Positions 47,071 to 56,693 are shown, numbered from the stretch's first letter. The stretch is DNA of 64,000 bases from Schauerella aestuarii (GCF_009866805.1 NZ_SIZW01000042.1:806001-870000), one strand, 5' to 3'. Numbers and translations: made by a program. Notes: generated from the sequence alone by a model not told the origin.

Positions 47071-48866
47071 GTACTTTTACACCCACCTACGGCGCAACCG
47101 CGCAGCCTGACGGCACTACCCAATTCCGCTTCTGGGCGCCCAACGCGACTCAGGTCGATGTGGTCATCGACGACGGCGCACCTGCCGCCATGACGCGCGA
47201 ACCCAATGGCGACTTTGTGGCTCAGGCCACCTGCGGTGCCGGTGCGCGCTATCGTTTCCGCATCGACGGCGATGTGGCGGTACCCGATCCCGCTTCGCGC
47301 CTGCAGGATGGCGATGTGCACGACGCCAGCCTCGTGACGGCGCCGGACGCCTTCGCCTGGCAACATGCCGACTGGCGTGGCCGACCGTTCGAAGAAACGG
47401 TGCTGTATGAGTTGCATCCCGGACTGTGCGGCGGCTTCAACGGCATCGCCAAGCGCCTGCCCGACCTGGCTGCATTGGGCGTGACGGCGGTCGAACTGAT
47501 GCCGATCGCCGATTTCCCCGGCGCACGCAATTGGGGCTATGACGGCGTGCTGCCGTATGCGCCCGACACGGCCTACGGCACCCCCGACGACTTGAAGCGC
47601 ATGATCGACACGGCGCACGGCCTGGGGCTGATGGTGTTTCTGGACGTGGTTTACAACCACTTCGGCCCTGATGGTAATTATCTCAACGCCTACGCGCGCG
47701 ATTTCTTCACTGAAGACACGCAAACCCCTTGGGGCCCGGCGATCGATTTCCGCAAAACGCCGGTGCGCACGTTCTTCGCCGAGAATGCGCTCTACTGGCT
47801 ATCGGAGTACCGCTTCGATGGCCTGCGCCTGGATGCCGTACACGCCATTGCCGAGCCCGAATGGCTTCCGGAGATGGCGGCGTTCGTGCGCAGCCACATC
47901 GGCGAAGATCGCCAGGTGCATCTGGTGCTGGAGAACGATGACAACATCGCCAGCCATATGGAAAACGGTTTTGATGCGCAGTGGAACGACGATGCCCATC
48001 ACGTGGTGCATCACCTGCTCACCGGCGAGACCAACGCCTACTACATCGATTATGCCGATGCACCGGCCGAAAAGCTGGCGCGCGTGTTGGGTGAAGGCTT
48101 CGTGTTCCAGGGCGAGCCCTCCAAGATGCGCAAGGGCGAACCGCGCGGCACGCCGAGCCATCGCCTGCGCCCGACTGCCTTCGTGCTGTTTCTGCAAAAC
48201 CACGACCAGATCGGCAACCGTGCCATGGGTGAGCGGCTGATTTCTTTGGCGCCGCCCGATCATGAGGCCTTGCACGCCGCCGTGGCGATGCAGTTGCTGT
48301 GCCCCCATATCCCGTTGATTTTCATGGGCGAAGAACGCGGCGTGGAAACGCCCTTCCTGTACTTCACCAGTCACACCGATGCCGAACTGGTGAAGGCCGT
48401 TCGCGAAGGTCGCCGGCGCGAATTTGCAGGGCTGCACGAGTTCGAGGACGAAGCCGCACAGGCCAAAATTCCCGACCCCAACGAATCCTCGACATACGAA
48501 CGCTCACGCGACGACGACGCTGCGGGTGCACCGGACGCATCGACCTGGCTCGACCTCTACCGTCACCTGCTGGGCCTGCGCCGTACGCGCATTGCCCCGC
48601 ATCTGGCTGGCGCCACCTCACTGGGCGCGCAAGTGCTCGGCAGCCACGCCGTATCGGCCCGTTGGTTGTTGGGCGACGGCAGCACCTTGGCGATCTTCAC
48701 CAATCTGGGGACCGAAACCGTGACGGGTGAGAAGCTCAGCGATGACTATGACGCCGAGGCCGAAGTGCTGTTCGAAAGCCGCGCCGGCGCCGATGCGGCA
48801 CTGCGTTCGGTGCAGCTCCCGGCAGGCACGACCGTTGCGTTGCTGCGTGCGCCGTCTGCACCCTGA
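47067..48866 (+). CDS. treZ: Malto-oligosyltrehalose trehalohydrolase TreZ
   Basis: 599 residues. CBM48-like start (QFRFWAPNATQVDVVIDDG), then GH13 with VLYELHPGLCGGFNGIAKRL, Asp256 (GLRLDAVHAIAE), Glu289 (LVLENDDN) and FLQNHDQIGNRAMGERL. Releases trehalose from the ends made by TreY. Start overlaps the glgX stop by 4 bases. Catalytic set is complete, so it should be active. Confidence 0.94.
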   Translation: MSTFTPTYGATAQPDGTTQFRFWAPNATQVDVVIDDGAPAAMTREPNGDFVAQATCGAGARYRFRIDGDVAVPDPASRLQDGDVHDASLVTAPDAFAWQHADWRGRPFEETVLYELHPGLCGGFNGIAKRLPDLAALGVTAVELMPIADFPGARNWGYDGVLPYAPDTAYGTPDDLKRMIDTAHGLGLMVFLDVVYNHFGPDGNYLNAYARDFFTEDTQTPWGPAIDFRKTPVRTFFAENALYWLSEYRFDGLRLDAVHAIAEPEWLPEMAAFVRSHIGEDRQVHLVLENDDNIASHMENGFDAQWNDDAHHVVHHLLTGETNAYYIDYADAPAEKLARVLGEGFVFQGEPSKMRKGEPRGTPSHRLRPTAFVLFLQNHDQIGNRAMGERLISLAPPDHEALHAAVAMQLLCPHIPLIFMGEERGVETPFLYFTSHTDAELVKAVREGRRREFAGLHEFEDEAAQAKIPDPNESSTYERSRDDDAAGAPDASTWLDLYRHLLGLRRTRIAPHLAGATSLGAQVLGSHAVSARWLLGDGSTLAIFTNLGTETVTGEKLSDDYDAEAEVLFESRAGADAALRSVQLPAGTTVALLRAPSAP

Positions 48867-48901
48867 CGCGCAGACCCCCTACTCGCTTACTCGGAGCCAC
48901 C

Positions 48902-51274
48902 ATGACTCATCCAGACGCGGACGATTCCGCGCTGATCGCGCTTGCCGAGCAAGCCGGCCTGTTGGTGCAATGGGACGACGCACGCGGCACGCCGCAGACT
49001 GTCGCGCCGCAGGCCTTGCGCGTGCTCCTGGCGGCGCTTGGCCTGCCGGCTGACGACGCTGCCAGCATTCAGGCCAGCACCGAAAAACTGTCGGCGGTGC
49101 AAGGTGGCGCCACGCCCGCGCTGGTGATTGCAACCGTCGACACGCCGATCGTGATCGCCGGCGTCGCGCCCGGTTCATATACCTTGTTCCGCCGTGCCGA
49201 TGGCGGGAAGGTTTCGCGACATCGCGACGACGCTGGCGCGGGCGAAGCGGATGCGGATGTCGATGCGGACGCCAAAGCCGATGCCGATGCCGATGCCGAC
49301 CATAGCGTCGAGCCCCTCGGCGACCCGTTAGATATCGCGGCTGATCCGGAAGTCGACACCGCACTGTTCTCCACCGACGATGCCGGGCTTTTCGCCGATT
49401 CGGACGCCAATCTTTTCGCCTCTCCGGAGGGCGGTCTATTCGACGACAGCGCGTCTGCCGGGCGGGAGAAGGTTGCTGAAGGTCGCGCTGAGCTTACCGA
49501 AGACGGCGCAGCCCAATTGGCACCGGTCGCCGAGCCGGGGTATTACGTTGCCCACATCGGCGACGTCGAGGTCGCCATTGCCGTGGCGCCCGCCCAATGC
49601 CCAAGTGTGGCCGAGCGGCTGACGCATCCGAAGGCGCGCGCCTGGGGCCCCGCTGCCCAGGTGTATAGCCTGCGGCACGCCGATGCATCCGCGTCGGGCG
49701 GATTTGGCGATTTCACGGCGCTCACCGAGTTGGCGGCGGCAGCGGCCGAACGCGGCGCAGAAGCGCTGGCGATCAGCCCGGTGCATGCGATGTTCGGCGC
49801 CGACCCCTCACGCTACAGTCCCTATAGCCCGTCGAGCCGCTTATTGCTCAATGGGTTGTTTGCCGATCCCGCACGTCAATTCGGGCGTGACGCCGTGTTG
49901 CAAGCGGTGAGCGCGCTGGGCCTGACCGATACCTTGGCGGCGCTTGAGGCCCGCGATCGGATCGACTGGCCGGCGGCGGGCGCCGCGCGGTGGCGCGTGT
50001 TGCGCCACTTGTTCGATGGCTGGATCGACGGCGCGCACGATCCGCGGCACGACGCGTTCGACGCGTTTCGCGAGCGCGGCGGCGAGGCGCTCGAACGCCA
50101 CGCCATCTTCGAAGCCATTCAGAGTGAACGCGCCCGCCAAGGCGAGTCTTTGCCCTGGCAAGATTGGCCGGACGCTTTGCGCGATCCCGCCAGCCGCGCC
50201 GTGGCGGCGTTCGCCCGCGATCACGCCCGCGACGTTACCTTCTTCGCATTCGCCCAGTGGCTGGCCGCCGATGGCCTGGCCGCCGCGCAAGCGTGCGCAC
50301 GCGCGCATGGCATGGGGGTGGGACTGATTGCGGATCTGGCCGTGGGCACCGATCCCGGCGGCAGTCACGCCTGGAGCCGGCAGGAGGATGTGCTGCAGGG
50401 ACTCTCCCCCGGCGCGCCGCCCGATGTCTATAACCCACTCGGCCAGAATTGGGGCTTGACGGCTTTCTCGCCGGTCGCCATGCATGCGAACGGCTATGCC
50501 GCCTTCATCGAGATGTTGCGCGCCGTGCTCGAGCACGCGGGTGGCATCCGCATCGATCACGTCCTGGGTTTGCAGCGCACCTGGCTCGTGCCCAAGGGCG
50601 CCGACGCACGCGATGGCGCTTATCTGCGCTATCCGATCGACGACATGCTGCGCTTGATTGCGCTTGAAGCCTGGCGTCACGATGCCATCGTCGTCGGTGA
50701 AAATCTTGGCACCGTGCCGGACGGCTTCAACACGCGCATCGCTCGCGCCGGCATGTTGGGGATGACGGTGCTGTGGTTCGAACGCGATGAGGATGGCACG
50801 TTCATCCCGGCCACGCAATGGTCCGACGCGTCGATGGCCATGACCACCACGCACGACCTGCCGACGATCCCGGGATGGTGGCGCGGCCGCGATATCGAAT
50901 GGCGCGCGAAGCTCAAGCTTTTCGGCCCCAACGATACCGAAGCCGATCAACGCAAGACGCGCGAGGCCGACAAGCAGGCCCTGCGCGCCGCGCTGGAGCG
51001 CACGGGTGCGCTGCTGCGACACCCGCCGGCAGACGCGCCCGATGCGCCGCCTGTCTCGGCGATCCTCGAGTTCACCGCGCACGGCCCGGCGCCGCTGGTG
51101 GTCGTGCCGCTCGAGGATCTTCTGGCACTCGATGAACAACCCAATATTCCCGGCACCATCGACGAGCACCCGAACTGGGTGCAACGTCTGCCGGTCGCCG
51201 CCCTTACCCTTTTCGATGCGCCCGACGTGCAAGACCGCGTCGCCGCCATTCATCAAGCCCGGAGCCAATCATGA
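48902..51274 (+). CDS. malQ: 4-alpha-glucanotransferase MalQ with acidic repeat insert
   Basis: 790 residues, GH77 amylomaltase. Catalytic Asp552 (IRIDHVLGLQR), Glu600 (VVGENLGTVP) and the late TTHDLPTIPGWW are present, so the enzyme should be active. Unusual is an insertion of about 100 residues (about 113-210) before the barrel: an Ala-Asp run, then four 8-residue repeats of the form (A/G)xLFxxxx, then an acidic tail. Its N-terminal domain begins MTHPDADDSALIALAEQAGLL. 35 bases after treZ and overlapping treY as ATGA. Confidence 0.92.
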   Translation: MTHPDADDSALIALAEQAGLLVQWDDARGTPQTVAPQALRVLLAALGLPADDAASIQASTEKLSAVQGGATPALVIATVDTPIVIAGVAPGSYTLFRRADGGKVSRHRDDAGAGEADADVDADAKADADADADHSVEPLGDPLDIAADPEVDTALFSTDDAGLFADSDANLFASPEGGLFDDSASAGREKVAEGRAELTEDGAAQLAPVAEPGYYVAHIGDVEVAIAVAPAQCPSVAERLTHPKARAWGPAAQVYSLRHADASASGGFGDFTALTELAAAAAERGAEALAISPVHAMFGADPSRYSPYSPSSRLLLNGLFADPARQFGRDAVLQAVSALGLTDTLAALEARDRIDWPAAGAARWRVLRHLFDGWIDGAHDPRHDAFDAFRERGGEALERHAIFEAIQSERARQGESLPWQDWPDALRDPASRAVAAFARDHARDVTFFAFAQWLAADGLAAAQACARAHGMGVGLIADLAVGTDPGGSHAWSRQEDVLQGLSPGAPPDVYNPLGQNWGLTAFSPVAMHANGYAAFIEMLRAVLEHAGGIRIDHVLGLQRTWLVPKGADARDGAYLRYPIDDMLRLIALEAWRHDAIVVGENLGTVPDGFNTRIARAGMLGMTVLWFERDEDGTFIPATQWSDASMAMTTTHDLPTIPGWWRGRDIEWRAKLKLFGPNDTEADQRKTREADKQALRAALERTGALLRHPPADAPDAPPVSAILEFTAHGPAPLVVVPLEDLLALDEQPNIPGTIDEHPNWVQRLPVAALTLFDAPDVQDRVAAIHQARSQS
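49247..49300 (+). repeat. Ala-Asp hexanucleotide run inside malQ
   Basis: Codons alternate GCG/GCC and GAT/GAC over 18 codons, giving the residues ADADVDADAKADADADAD. A 6-bp in-frame tract that could vary in length without frameshift. Confidence 0.75.
49358..49453 (+). repeat. Four 24-bp units encoding (A/G)xLFxxxx in malQ
   Basis: Units at 49358-49381, 49382-49405, 49406-49429 and 49430-49453 encode TALFSTDD, AGLFADSD, ANLFASPE and GGLFDDSA. The LF dipeptide at positions 3-4 is invariant and the rest is acidic/small; DNA identity between units is moderate, so the repeat is old or under protein-level selection. Confidence 0.75.
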
Positions 51275-53940
51275 CGTTACCGTGCGCCGCCGCCCGGCTA
51301 CAGTTTCACGCCGATTTCACTCTCGACGACGCATGCCGCCGCGTGCCTTATTACGCGGCCTTAGGGATTAGCCATCTGTACGCCTCGCCGTTGTCCACCG
51401 CCCGCAAGGGCTCTACGCACGGCTATGACGTGACCGATCATGCCGTGGTCAATCCCGAGCTCGGCGGTGAAGCCGCGCTGCACCGTCTGGTCGATGCATT
51501 GCGTCAACACGGCATGGGATTGATCCTGGACATCGTGCCCAATCATATGGCCACACATGCCAGCAATGCCTGGTGGTGGGACGTGTGGGAGAACGGTTTG
51601 GCCAGCCCTTACGCCGAATGGTTCGACATCGACTGGGCACCCGCCGATCCGGCGTTGCACAATAAAATCCTCGCGCCTTTTCTGGGTCACCCTTATGGCC
51701 AGGCACTGGCCGAAGGCCATCTCAAGCTGGTGCACGAAGACGGCCGCTACCGGCTCGATGTGTATGGCAATCCTTATCCGATCGCCCCCGGAACCTTGCC
51801 GATGGCCGACACGCACGACGCGGTGCTGGCGTCGCACAACCCCGAGACGCCTGAGGGTCGTGAGGCCCTGCATGCGTTGATCGAGCGCCAGCATTACCGC
51901 CTGGCATGGTGGAAGTGCGCGCCCGAGGAGATCAACTGGCGCCGTTTCTTCGAAGTCAGCGAATTGGTGGGCGTGCGCGTCGAGGATCCTGAGGTTTTCG
52001 ACGCCGTGCATGCATTGACCTTGCGGCTGTACAGCGAAGGCTTGATCGATGGCGTACGCATCGATCACGTGGACGGCCTGGCCGATCCCATCGCGTATTG
52101 CGCACGCCTGCGGGCGGCGCTGGATGCCCGCATGGATGCCCGGCCCGCCGCCCTGCCGCGCACGCCTGCATGGCTGCTGATCGAGAAGATTCTTGCCCAC
52201 GACGAAACGCTTGACGACCGGTGGCGCGTGCATGGCACCACGGGCTATGACTTCATGGCACAGGTGGGCGCGCTCCTGCACGATCCGCACGGCGAACCTG
52301 CACTCACCGCGCTGTGGGAGCGCCTGTCGGGCGACAATCGCGCCGTGATGACCGTATGGCGCGATGCGCGCGAGTTGATGCTGCAACGTCACTTCCCGGT
52401 CGAACGCAACGCCACCGTCAATGCCCTGCATGCCATCGCACGCAGCAGCACCGCCACGCGCGACTACTCGCGTGAGGCGCTGCAACGCGCGCTTTGGGAG
52501 CTGTTGCTGGCTTTTCCGGTTTATCGCACGTACGTCGATGACGCCGGTCGCGCGGGCGGCGATGTGGAACGCTTCAATGCCATTCTCGCCCGCGCGCGCA
52601 CGCGCATGGCTGACGAGCACGATGGTGACGATCGGCCGCTGCTGGATGTATTGGCCGCATGGCTGGGCGGCGATGCACCCGGATCGGTCACCGATCCGGC
52701 GCAACGGCTGTTGCGGCAAAAGGCGATTCGCCGCTTTCAACAACTGACGCCGCCGCTGGCTGCCAAATCGCTCGAAGACACGACCTTCTATCAATACGGT
52801 CGTCTGCTCTCGGTGAACGACGTCGGCTCGGACCCCGATGTGTTTGCGCTCGAGCCGGAAGCCTTTCATGCGCACAGCGCCGAACGCGCCGCGCATGCGC
52901 CGCAGGCCATGCTCACTACCGCCACCCACGATCACAAACGCGGCGAAGACGTGCGCGCGCGTCTGGCCGTCTTGAGTGAAATGCCGGTGCGCTGGCGCGA
53001 AACCGTGCTGCGTTGGTTTGAACGCCACGATGGCGCCAGCGATCGCGACGGCATCAGTGGCGGCGACCGCTACATGCTGTACCAGACCCTGATCGGCGCG
53101 TGGCCGCTGGATCTGACGGCGGACGATCCGGAAGGGTTGAAAGCGTTTGGCGATCGCGTGGCGCAGTGGCAGTTGAAGTCGGTACGCGAAGCCAAGCTGC
53201 GCAGCAGCTGGATTTCGCCTGACGAGTCGTATGAAAAAAGCTGCCAGCGCCTGCTTGACCGCCTGTTGACGACTGAAGGCGCCGATTCGCCAGCCAGCGA
53301 CCTGGCCGTGTTCGTGCGCGAGATCGCCGCCGCCGGCGCGATCAATAGTCTGGCGCAAACGGTGCTGCGCCTGACCTCGCCGGGGATTCCGGATAACTAT
53401 CAGGGCACGGAATTCTGGGACTTCAGCCTCGTCGATCCCGACAATCGCCGTCCCGTCGATTTCGAAGCCCGCGAAGCCGGCTTGAAGGCACTGCAAGACG
53501 GCAGCGTCAGCAACGCCATTCTTCTGCGCGACTGGCACGATGGCCGCATCAAGCAAGCCGTGTGGTTTCGCATCCTGCAACTGCGTCGCGCGCAACCGGA
53601 GATTTTCGAGCACGGGCGCTATGTTCCCTTGCATGCCGAAGGTACCCATTCCCGTCATGTGCTCGCATTTGCACGGGTGCACGACGGCGAAACCGTGATC
53701 GTGGTGGTGCCGCGTCTGGCGGCTGCCGGCATCGATCACGCGGCACCGGAAGGCGTCGTGCCGGCCATCGACCCCGATTTCTGGGGGGACACCACCATCG
53801 CGTTGCCCCAGAATCTGGCGGGAACCGCGCTCACCGATATCGTCAACGGTTGCGACCGCCATGTGGCAGCCGATGGCGTGGTGCCCGTGGCGAACCTGCT
53901 GGCCGACTGGCCGGTCGCCGTGCTGACACGAGCCAGGTAA
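51271..53940 (+). CDS. treY: Malto-oligosyltrehalose synthase TreY
   Basis: 889 residues. LQFHADFTLDDACRRVPYYA opening, then GSTHGYDVTDHAVVNPELGG, GLILDIVPNHMATH and DGVRIDHVDGLADP with the nucleophile Asp, WLLIEKILAHDETL with Glu, and ATHDHKRGEDVRARL. Converts the reducing end of linear maltodextrin to trehalose for TreZ to cut. ATGA overlap with malQ. Last gene of the operon, followed by a strong hairpin. Confidence 0.93.
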   Translation: MTLPCAAARLQFHADFTLDDACRRVPYYAALGISHLYASPLSTARKGSTHGYDVTDHAVVNPELGGEAALHRLVDALRQHGMGLILDIVPNHMATHASNAWWWDVWENGLASPYAEWFDIDWAPADPALHNKILAPFLGHPYGQALAEGHLKLVHEDGRYRLDVYGNPYPIAPGTLPMADTHDAVLASHNPETPEGREALHALIERQHYRLAWWKCAPEEINWRRFFEVSELVGVRVEDPEVFDAVHALTLRLYSEGLIDGVRIDHVDGLADPIAYCARLRAALDARMDARPAALPRTPAWLLIEKILAHDETLDDRWRVHGTTGYDFMAQVGALLHDPHGEPALTALWERLSGDNRAVMTVWRDARELMLQRHFPVERNATVNALHAIARSSTATRDYSREALQRALWELLLAFPVYRTYVDDAGRAGGDVERFNAILARARTRMADEHDGDDRPLLDVLAAWLGGDAPGSVTDPAQRLLRQKAIRRFQQLTPPLAAKSLEDTTFYQYGRLLSVNDVGSDPDVFALEPEAFHAHSAERAAHAPQAMLTTATHDHKRGEDVRARLAVLSEMPVRWRETVLRWFERHDGASDRDGISGGDRYMLYQTLIGAWPLDLTADDPEGLKAFGDRVAQWQLKSVREAKLRSSWISPDESYEKSCQRLLDRLLTTEGADSPASDLAVFVREIAAAGAINSLAQTVLRLTSPGIPDNYQGTEFWDFSLVDPDNRRPVDFEAREAGLKALQDGSVSNAILLRDWHDGRIKQAVWFRILQLRRAQPEIFEHGRYVPLHAEGTHSRHVLAFARVHDGETVIVVVPRLAAAGIDHAAPEGVVPAIDPDFWGDTTIALPQNLAGTALTDIVNGCDRHVAADGVVPVANLLADWPVAVLTRAR

Positions 53941-53946
53941 TGGCCG

Positions 53947-53974
53947 CCCTCTCCGCCCTGCGTGGCGGAGAGGG
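53947..53974 (+). terminator. Hairpin at the end of the glucan/trehalose operon
   Basis: CCCTCTCCGCC (53947-53957) pairs perfectly with GGCGGAGAGGG (53964-53974) across CTGCGT, starting 6 bases after the treY stop. No T-tract follows (TCGCCGTCTCGG), so termination strength is uncertain. Confidence 0.6.
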
Positions 53975-54098
53975 TCGCCGTCTCGGATTCGTTCTCGACC
54001 CTCTGCGACAATTTGCGTCGCACAGGCCGGCGTGGGGCCTATCGCTTGCCGTTGGGTGCCCGACACAAAAATTAGGCACGGATGCCTTTTATTTCAAG

Positions 54099-54120
54099 CC
54101 TATTAGATAGGATGCTAATA
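54099..54120. promoter_or_regulatory. MarR-type operator candidate
   Basis: TATTAG (54101-54106) and CTAATA (54115-54120) form an inverted repeat, and overlapping it CCTAT/ATAGG (54099-54111) forms a second. Lies 20-40 bases upstream of the MarR gene in an AT-rich spot; position and symmetry fit autoregulation. A TACAAT at 54128-54133 could be a -10, which would leave almost no leader. Confidence 0.5.
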
Positions 54121-54139
54121 AATAGGCTACAATGCAGTC

Positions 54140-54616
54140 ATGAACACGCCATCCGACTCCGACCTCAGCGCCATGACCGCAAACCTTCTCGTGGTTTCCC
54201 GAGCCTACCGCGGCGTGGCCGATCGCGCGCTGGCCGATCTTGGCTTATCGCAGGCCACGGCCTGGCCCATCGTGATGACCGGCCGTCTGGGCGACGGGGT
54301 GCGCCAAGGCGCGCTTGCCGAAGCGCTGGGCGTGGAAGGTCCGTCGCTGGTGCGCATTCTCGATCAATTGGTCGCGGCCGGCCTTATGCAACGCAAGGAA
54401 GACGCGAATGACCGGCGCGCCAAGACGTTGCACCTCACGCCAGCCGGCAACGCTCAGCGAGTACAGATCGAAGCGTTGCTGGTGCAGCTGCGCCGGACGC
54501 TGTTCGCGGATATCGACGCCGGCGACCTGAAAACCGCGTTGCGCGTGCTCGAGTCGCTCAAATGCACGCTGGGACGCAGTGCCGCCATGATGGAAACCGG
54601 CACCCCCTCGACCTGA
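54140..54616 (+). CDS. MarR-family regulator of the efflux operon
   Basis: 158 residues, winged helix. VVSRAYRGVADRALADLGLS, then TAWPIVMTGRLGDGVRQGAL and the wing QRKEDANDRRAKTLHLTPAG are MarR hallmarks (DRR motif). Sits 13 bases before the FUSC gene and in the same direction, so it probably senses the exported compound and controls the pump. Candidate operator at 54099-54120. Confidence 0.88.
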   Translation: MNTPSDSDLSAMTANLLVVSRAYRGVADRALADLGLSQATAWPIVMTGRLGDGVRQGALAEALGVEGPSLVRILDQLVAAGLMQRKEDANDRRAKTLHLTPAGNAQRVQIEALLVQLRRTLFADIDAGDLKTALRVLESLKCTLGRSAAMMETGTPST

Positions 54617-54629
54617 TTTTTGCCTTGCC

Positions 54630-56693
54630 ATGAAACCGTTTACCGCCGAAGAGGCGATCTTCTCTCTCAAATGCTACGCGGGCGCTTTGCTCGCGTTGTA
54701 CGTTTCGTACCGGATCGGTCTGCCCAGACCGTTCTGGTCGATGACGACCGCGTATATCGTGTCGCAGCCCTTTGCCGGTGCCGTGCGCTCCAAGGCGGTA
54801 TATCGACTGATCGGCACGTTCACCGGCTGCGCCGTGGTCGTCTACCTCGTCCCCCTGCTCTCGAATGCGCCGGTGCTGATGACAGGCGCGATGGTGCTGT
54901 GGGTGGGCGTGTGCGTGTATTTTTCCGTGCTCGACCGTACTCCGCGCGGCTATCTGTTCATGCTGGCCGGCTATACGGCTGCGATGATCGGTTTCCCAAG
55001 TGTGCTGGCGCCCGACGCCGTGTTCGACACCGGCTTGGCCCGCGTTGAGGAAATCTCGCTCGGCATTCTGTGCGCGACGCTCGTTCACACGCTGATCCTG
55101 CCGCGCAGCGTGGCACCGATTGTGTTGGCCGGGTTGGATCGCACCTTGAAGGACGCGCGCAGCTGGATCGGCGACACGCTCCTGCGCGCCACCGACGAGC
55201 GCCGCCGCAAGGAACGCCGCACGCTCGCCAACGACATCACGCAACTGCGCGTGCTCTCCACGCATGTGCCCTATGACACCAACAACATCCGCTGGACCGC
55301 CCGCGCTGTGCGGGCGATCCAGGACAGCATGGCCACGCTGACGCCGCTCGTGTCGGCGATCGACGATCGATTGATCGCGCTGACGCCTGAAGGCGAGGCA
55401 CTGCCGGGCGACGTGACCGAGGTGTTGACGCGCGTGGATGGGTGGTTCGAACGAGGTGCCGACGTCACGGCCGAAGAAACGACTGCATTGCGCGCGGCGA
55501 TCCAGGCACTCGCCCCGCCATTGACTGCGGCAACCGACTGGCGCGGTGCGTTGCTCACCAGCTTGAGCGCACGCTTGCTGGCATTGATGGACACCTATCG
55601 CACCTGCCTGACGCTGCGCGCCACCATTCAGGCCGGCGTACGCGGCCGTCGTCGTGCCCTCAAGGAAAAACCCTTGCCGTCGGCCCGCAACGTGTTTCAC
55701 CGCGATCACGGTATCGCCTTGCTTTCGGCCGTCGCTGCAGGCATCGCCATCAGTGCGGTCTGCACCTTCTGGATCTTTACCGGTTGGAGCAACGGTGCCA
55801 CCGCGGTATTGATGGCCGCTGTATTCAGCAGCTTTTTCGCGTCGCAAGACAACCCCGTGCCGGGCATCGTGCAATTCCTCACCTACACGATTCTCTCGAT
55901 GCCGATCTCGGGCTTGTACCTGCTGGGCATCATGCCGGCCGTGCATTCTTTTGAAATGCTCGCCATGACGATGTTTCCGGTATGTCTGGTGCTCGGCATG
56001 TTTCTCGCGCGACCGGCGGTGTTCGGCAAAGCGATGGCCATGCTGTTCGGCTTTCTCGGCACGCTCGCGCTGCACGATACGCAAACGGCCGATCTCGTCT
56101 CGTTTCTCGATACCTATACGGCGCAAGTCATCGGTGTCGGTTCGGCGGCATTGGTGGCGGCCCTCTTTCGTTCCATCAGCGTGCAGGCCAGTGCACGCCG
56201 CATTCAGGCGGCCAACTGGAACTCGCTGGCAGGCTACGCTGCGGCCGAACGCGCCCCCGACGCCCGCAGCTTCAACGCGCGCTTGCTCGATCGCATCGGT
56301 CTCTTGCAGATGCGTCTGGGCCTCACCGCCGATAACGAAAAGGCCGCCGCGAGCGACGCCTTGAAGGACTTGCGCGTCGGCCGCGATATCGTCGATCTGC
56401 AGCGCATCAAGAACGATCTGCCCGCTGCACGGCCCGCGATTCAAACTGCCTTGCGCGGCCTGTCCACCTTCTTTCACGACCGTCCGAAGATGGCACAAGG
56501 CGAAGGCCAGACGCCCGCGCTGCTGGCGTGCATCGATCGCGCGTTGGCGAGCGTGATCGCCATCGATCGCGACAGCGCTGCGCGCGGGCAAGCCGTGGTC
56601 GCGCTGGTCGGCATCCGCCGCGGTCTGTTTCCCCTAGCGCAGGCGTACGTGCCCGGCGGTTTTTCGGTCGCTGTTTCGGAGTCCGCAGCATGA
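54630..56693 (+). CDS. FUSC-family aromatic-acid efflux inner-membrane protein (AaeB-like)
   Basis: 687 residues. Two membrane blocks of about five segments each (LKCYAGALLALYVSYRIGLP; LLSAVAAGIAISAVCTFWIF) separated by a cytoplasmic helical part with ERRRKERRTLANDITQLR, the FUSC architecture of AaeB and related fusaric/p-hydroxybenzoic acid exporters. The first block carries the RPFWSMTTAYIVSQP motif. Overlaps the DUF1656 gene by 4 bases; the order FUSC, DUF1656, HlyD, NodT lipoprotein is the standard export system for aromatic carboxylic acids. Confidence 0.9.
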   Translation: MKPFTAEEAIFSLKCYAGALLALYVSYRIGLPRPFWSMTTAYIVSQPFAGAVRSKAVYRLIGTFTGCAVVVYLVPLLSNAPVLMTGAMVLWVGVCVYFSVLDRTPRGYLFMLAGYTAAMIGFPSVLAPDAVFDTGLARVEEISLGILCATLVHTLILPRSVAPIVLAGLDRTLKDARSWIGDTLLRATDERRRKERRTLANDITQLRVLSTHVPYDTNNIRWTARAVRAIQDSMATLTPLVSAIDDRLIALTPEGEALPGDVTEVLTRVDGWFERGADVTAEETTALRAAIQALAPPLTAATDWRGALLTSLSARLLALMDTYRTCLTLRATIQAGVRGRRRALKEKPLPSARNVFHRDHGIALLSAVAAGIAISAVCTFWIFTGWSNGATAVLMAAVFSSFFASQDNPVPGIVQFLTYTILSMPISGLYLLGIMPAVHSFEMLAMTMFPVCLVLGMFLARPAVFGKAMAMLFGFLGTLALHDTQTADLVSFLDTYTAQVIGVGSAALVAALFRSISVQASARRIQAANWNSLAGYAAAERAPDARSFNARLLDRIGLLQMRLGLTADNEKAAASDALKDLRVGRDIVDLQRIKNDLPAARPAIQTALRGLSTFFHDRPKMAQGEGQTPALLACIDRALASVIAIDRDSAARGQAVVALVGIRRGLFPLAQAYVPGGFSVAVSESAA

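Noticed and set aside
51361-54066. Very long open frame on the minus strand (901 codons) antisense to treY
   Set aside because: It mirrors the treY codons in GC-rich DNA. Its translation is Gln/His/Arg-rich with no family motifs, while treY on the other strand has complete motifs.
54558-56591. 677-codon minus-strand frame antisense to the FUSC gene
   Set aside because: Composition is shadow-like (His, Arg, Gln excess) and no domain is visible.
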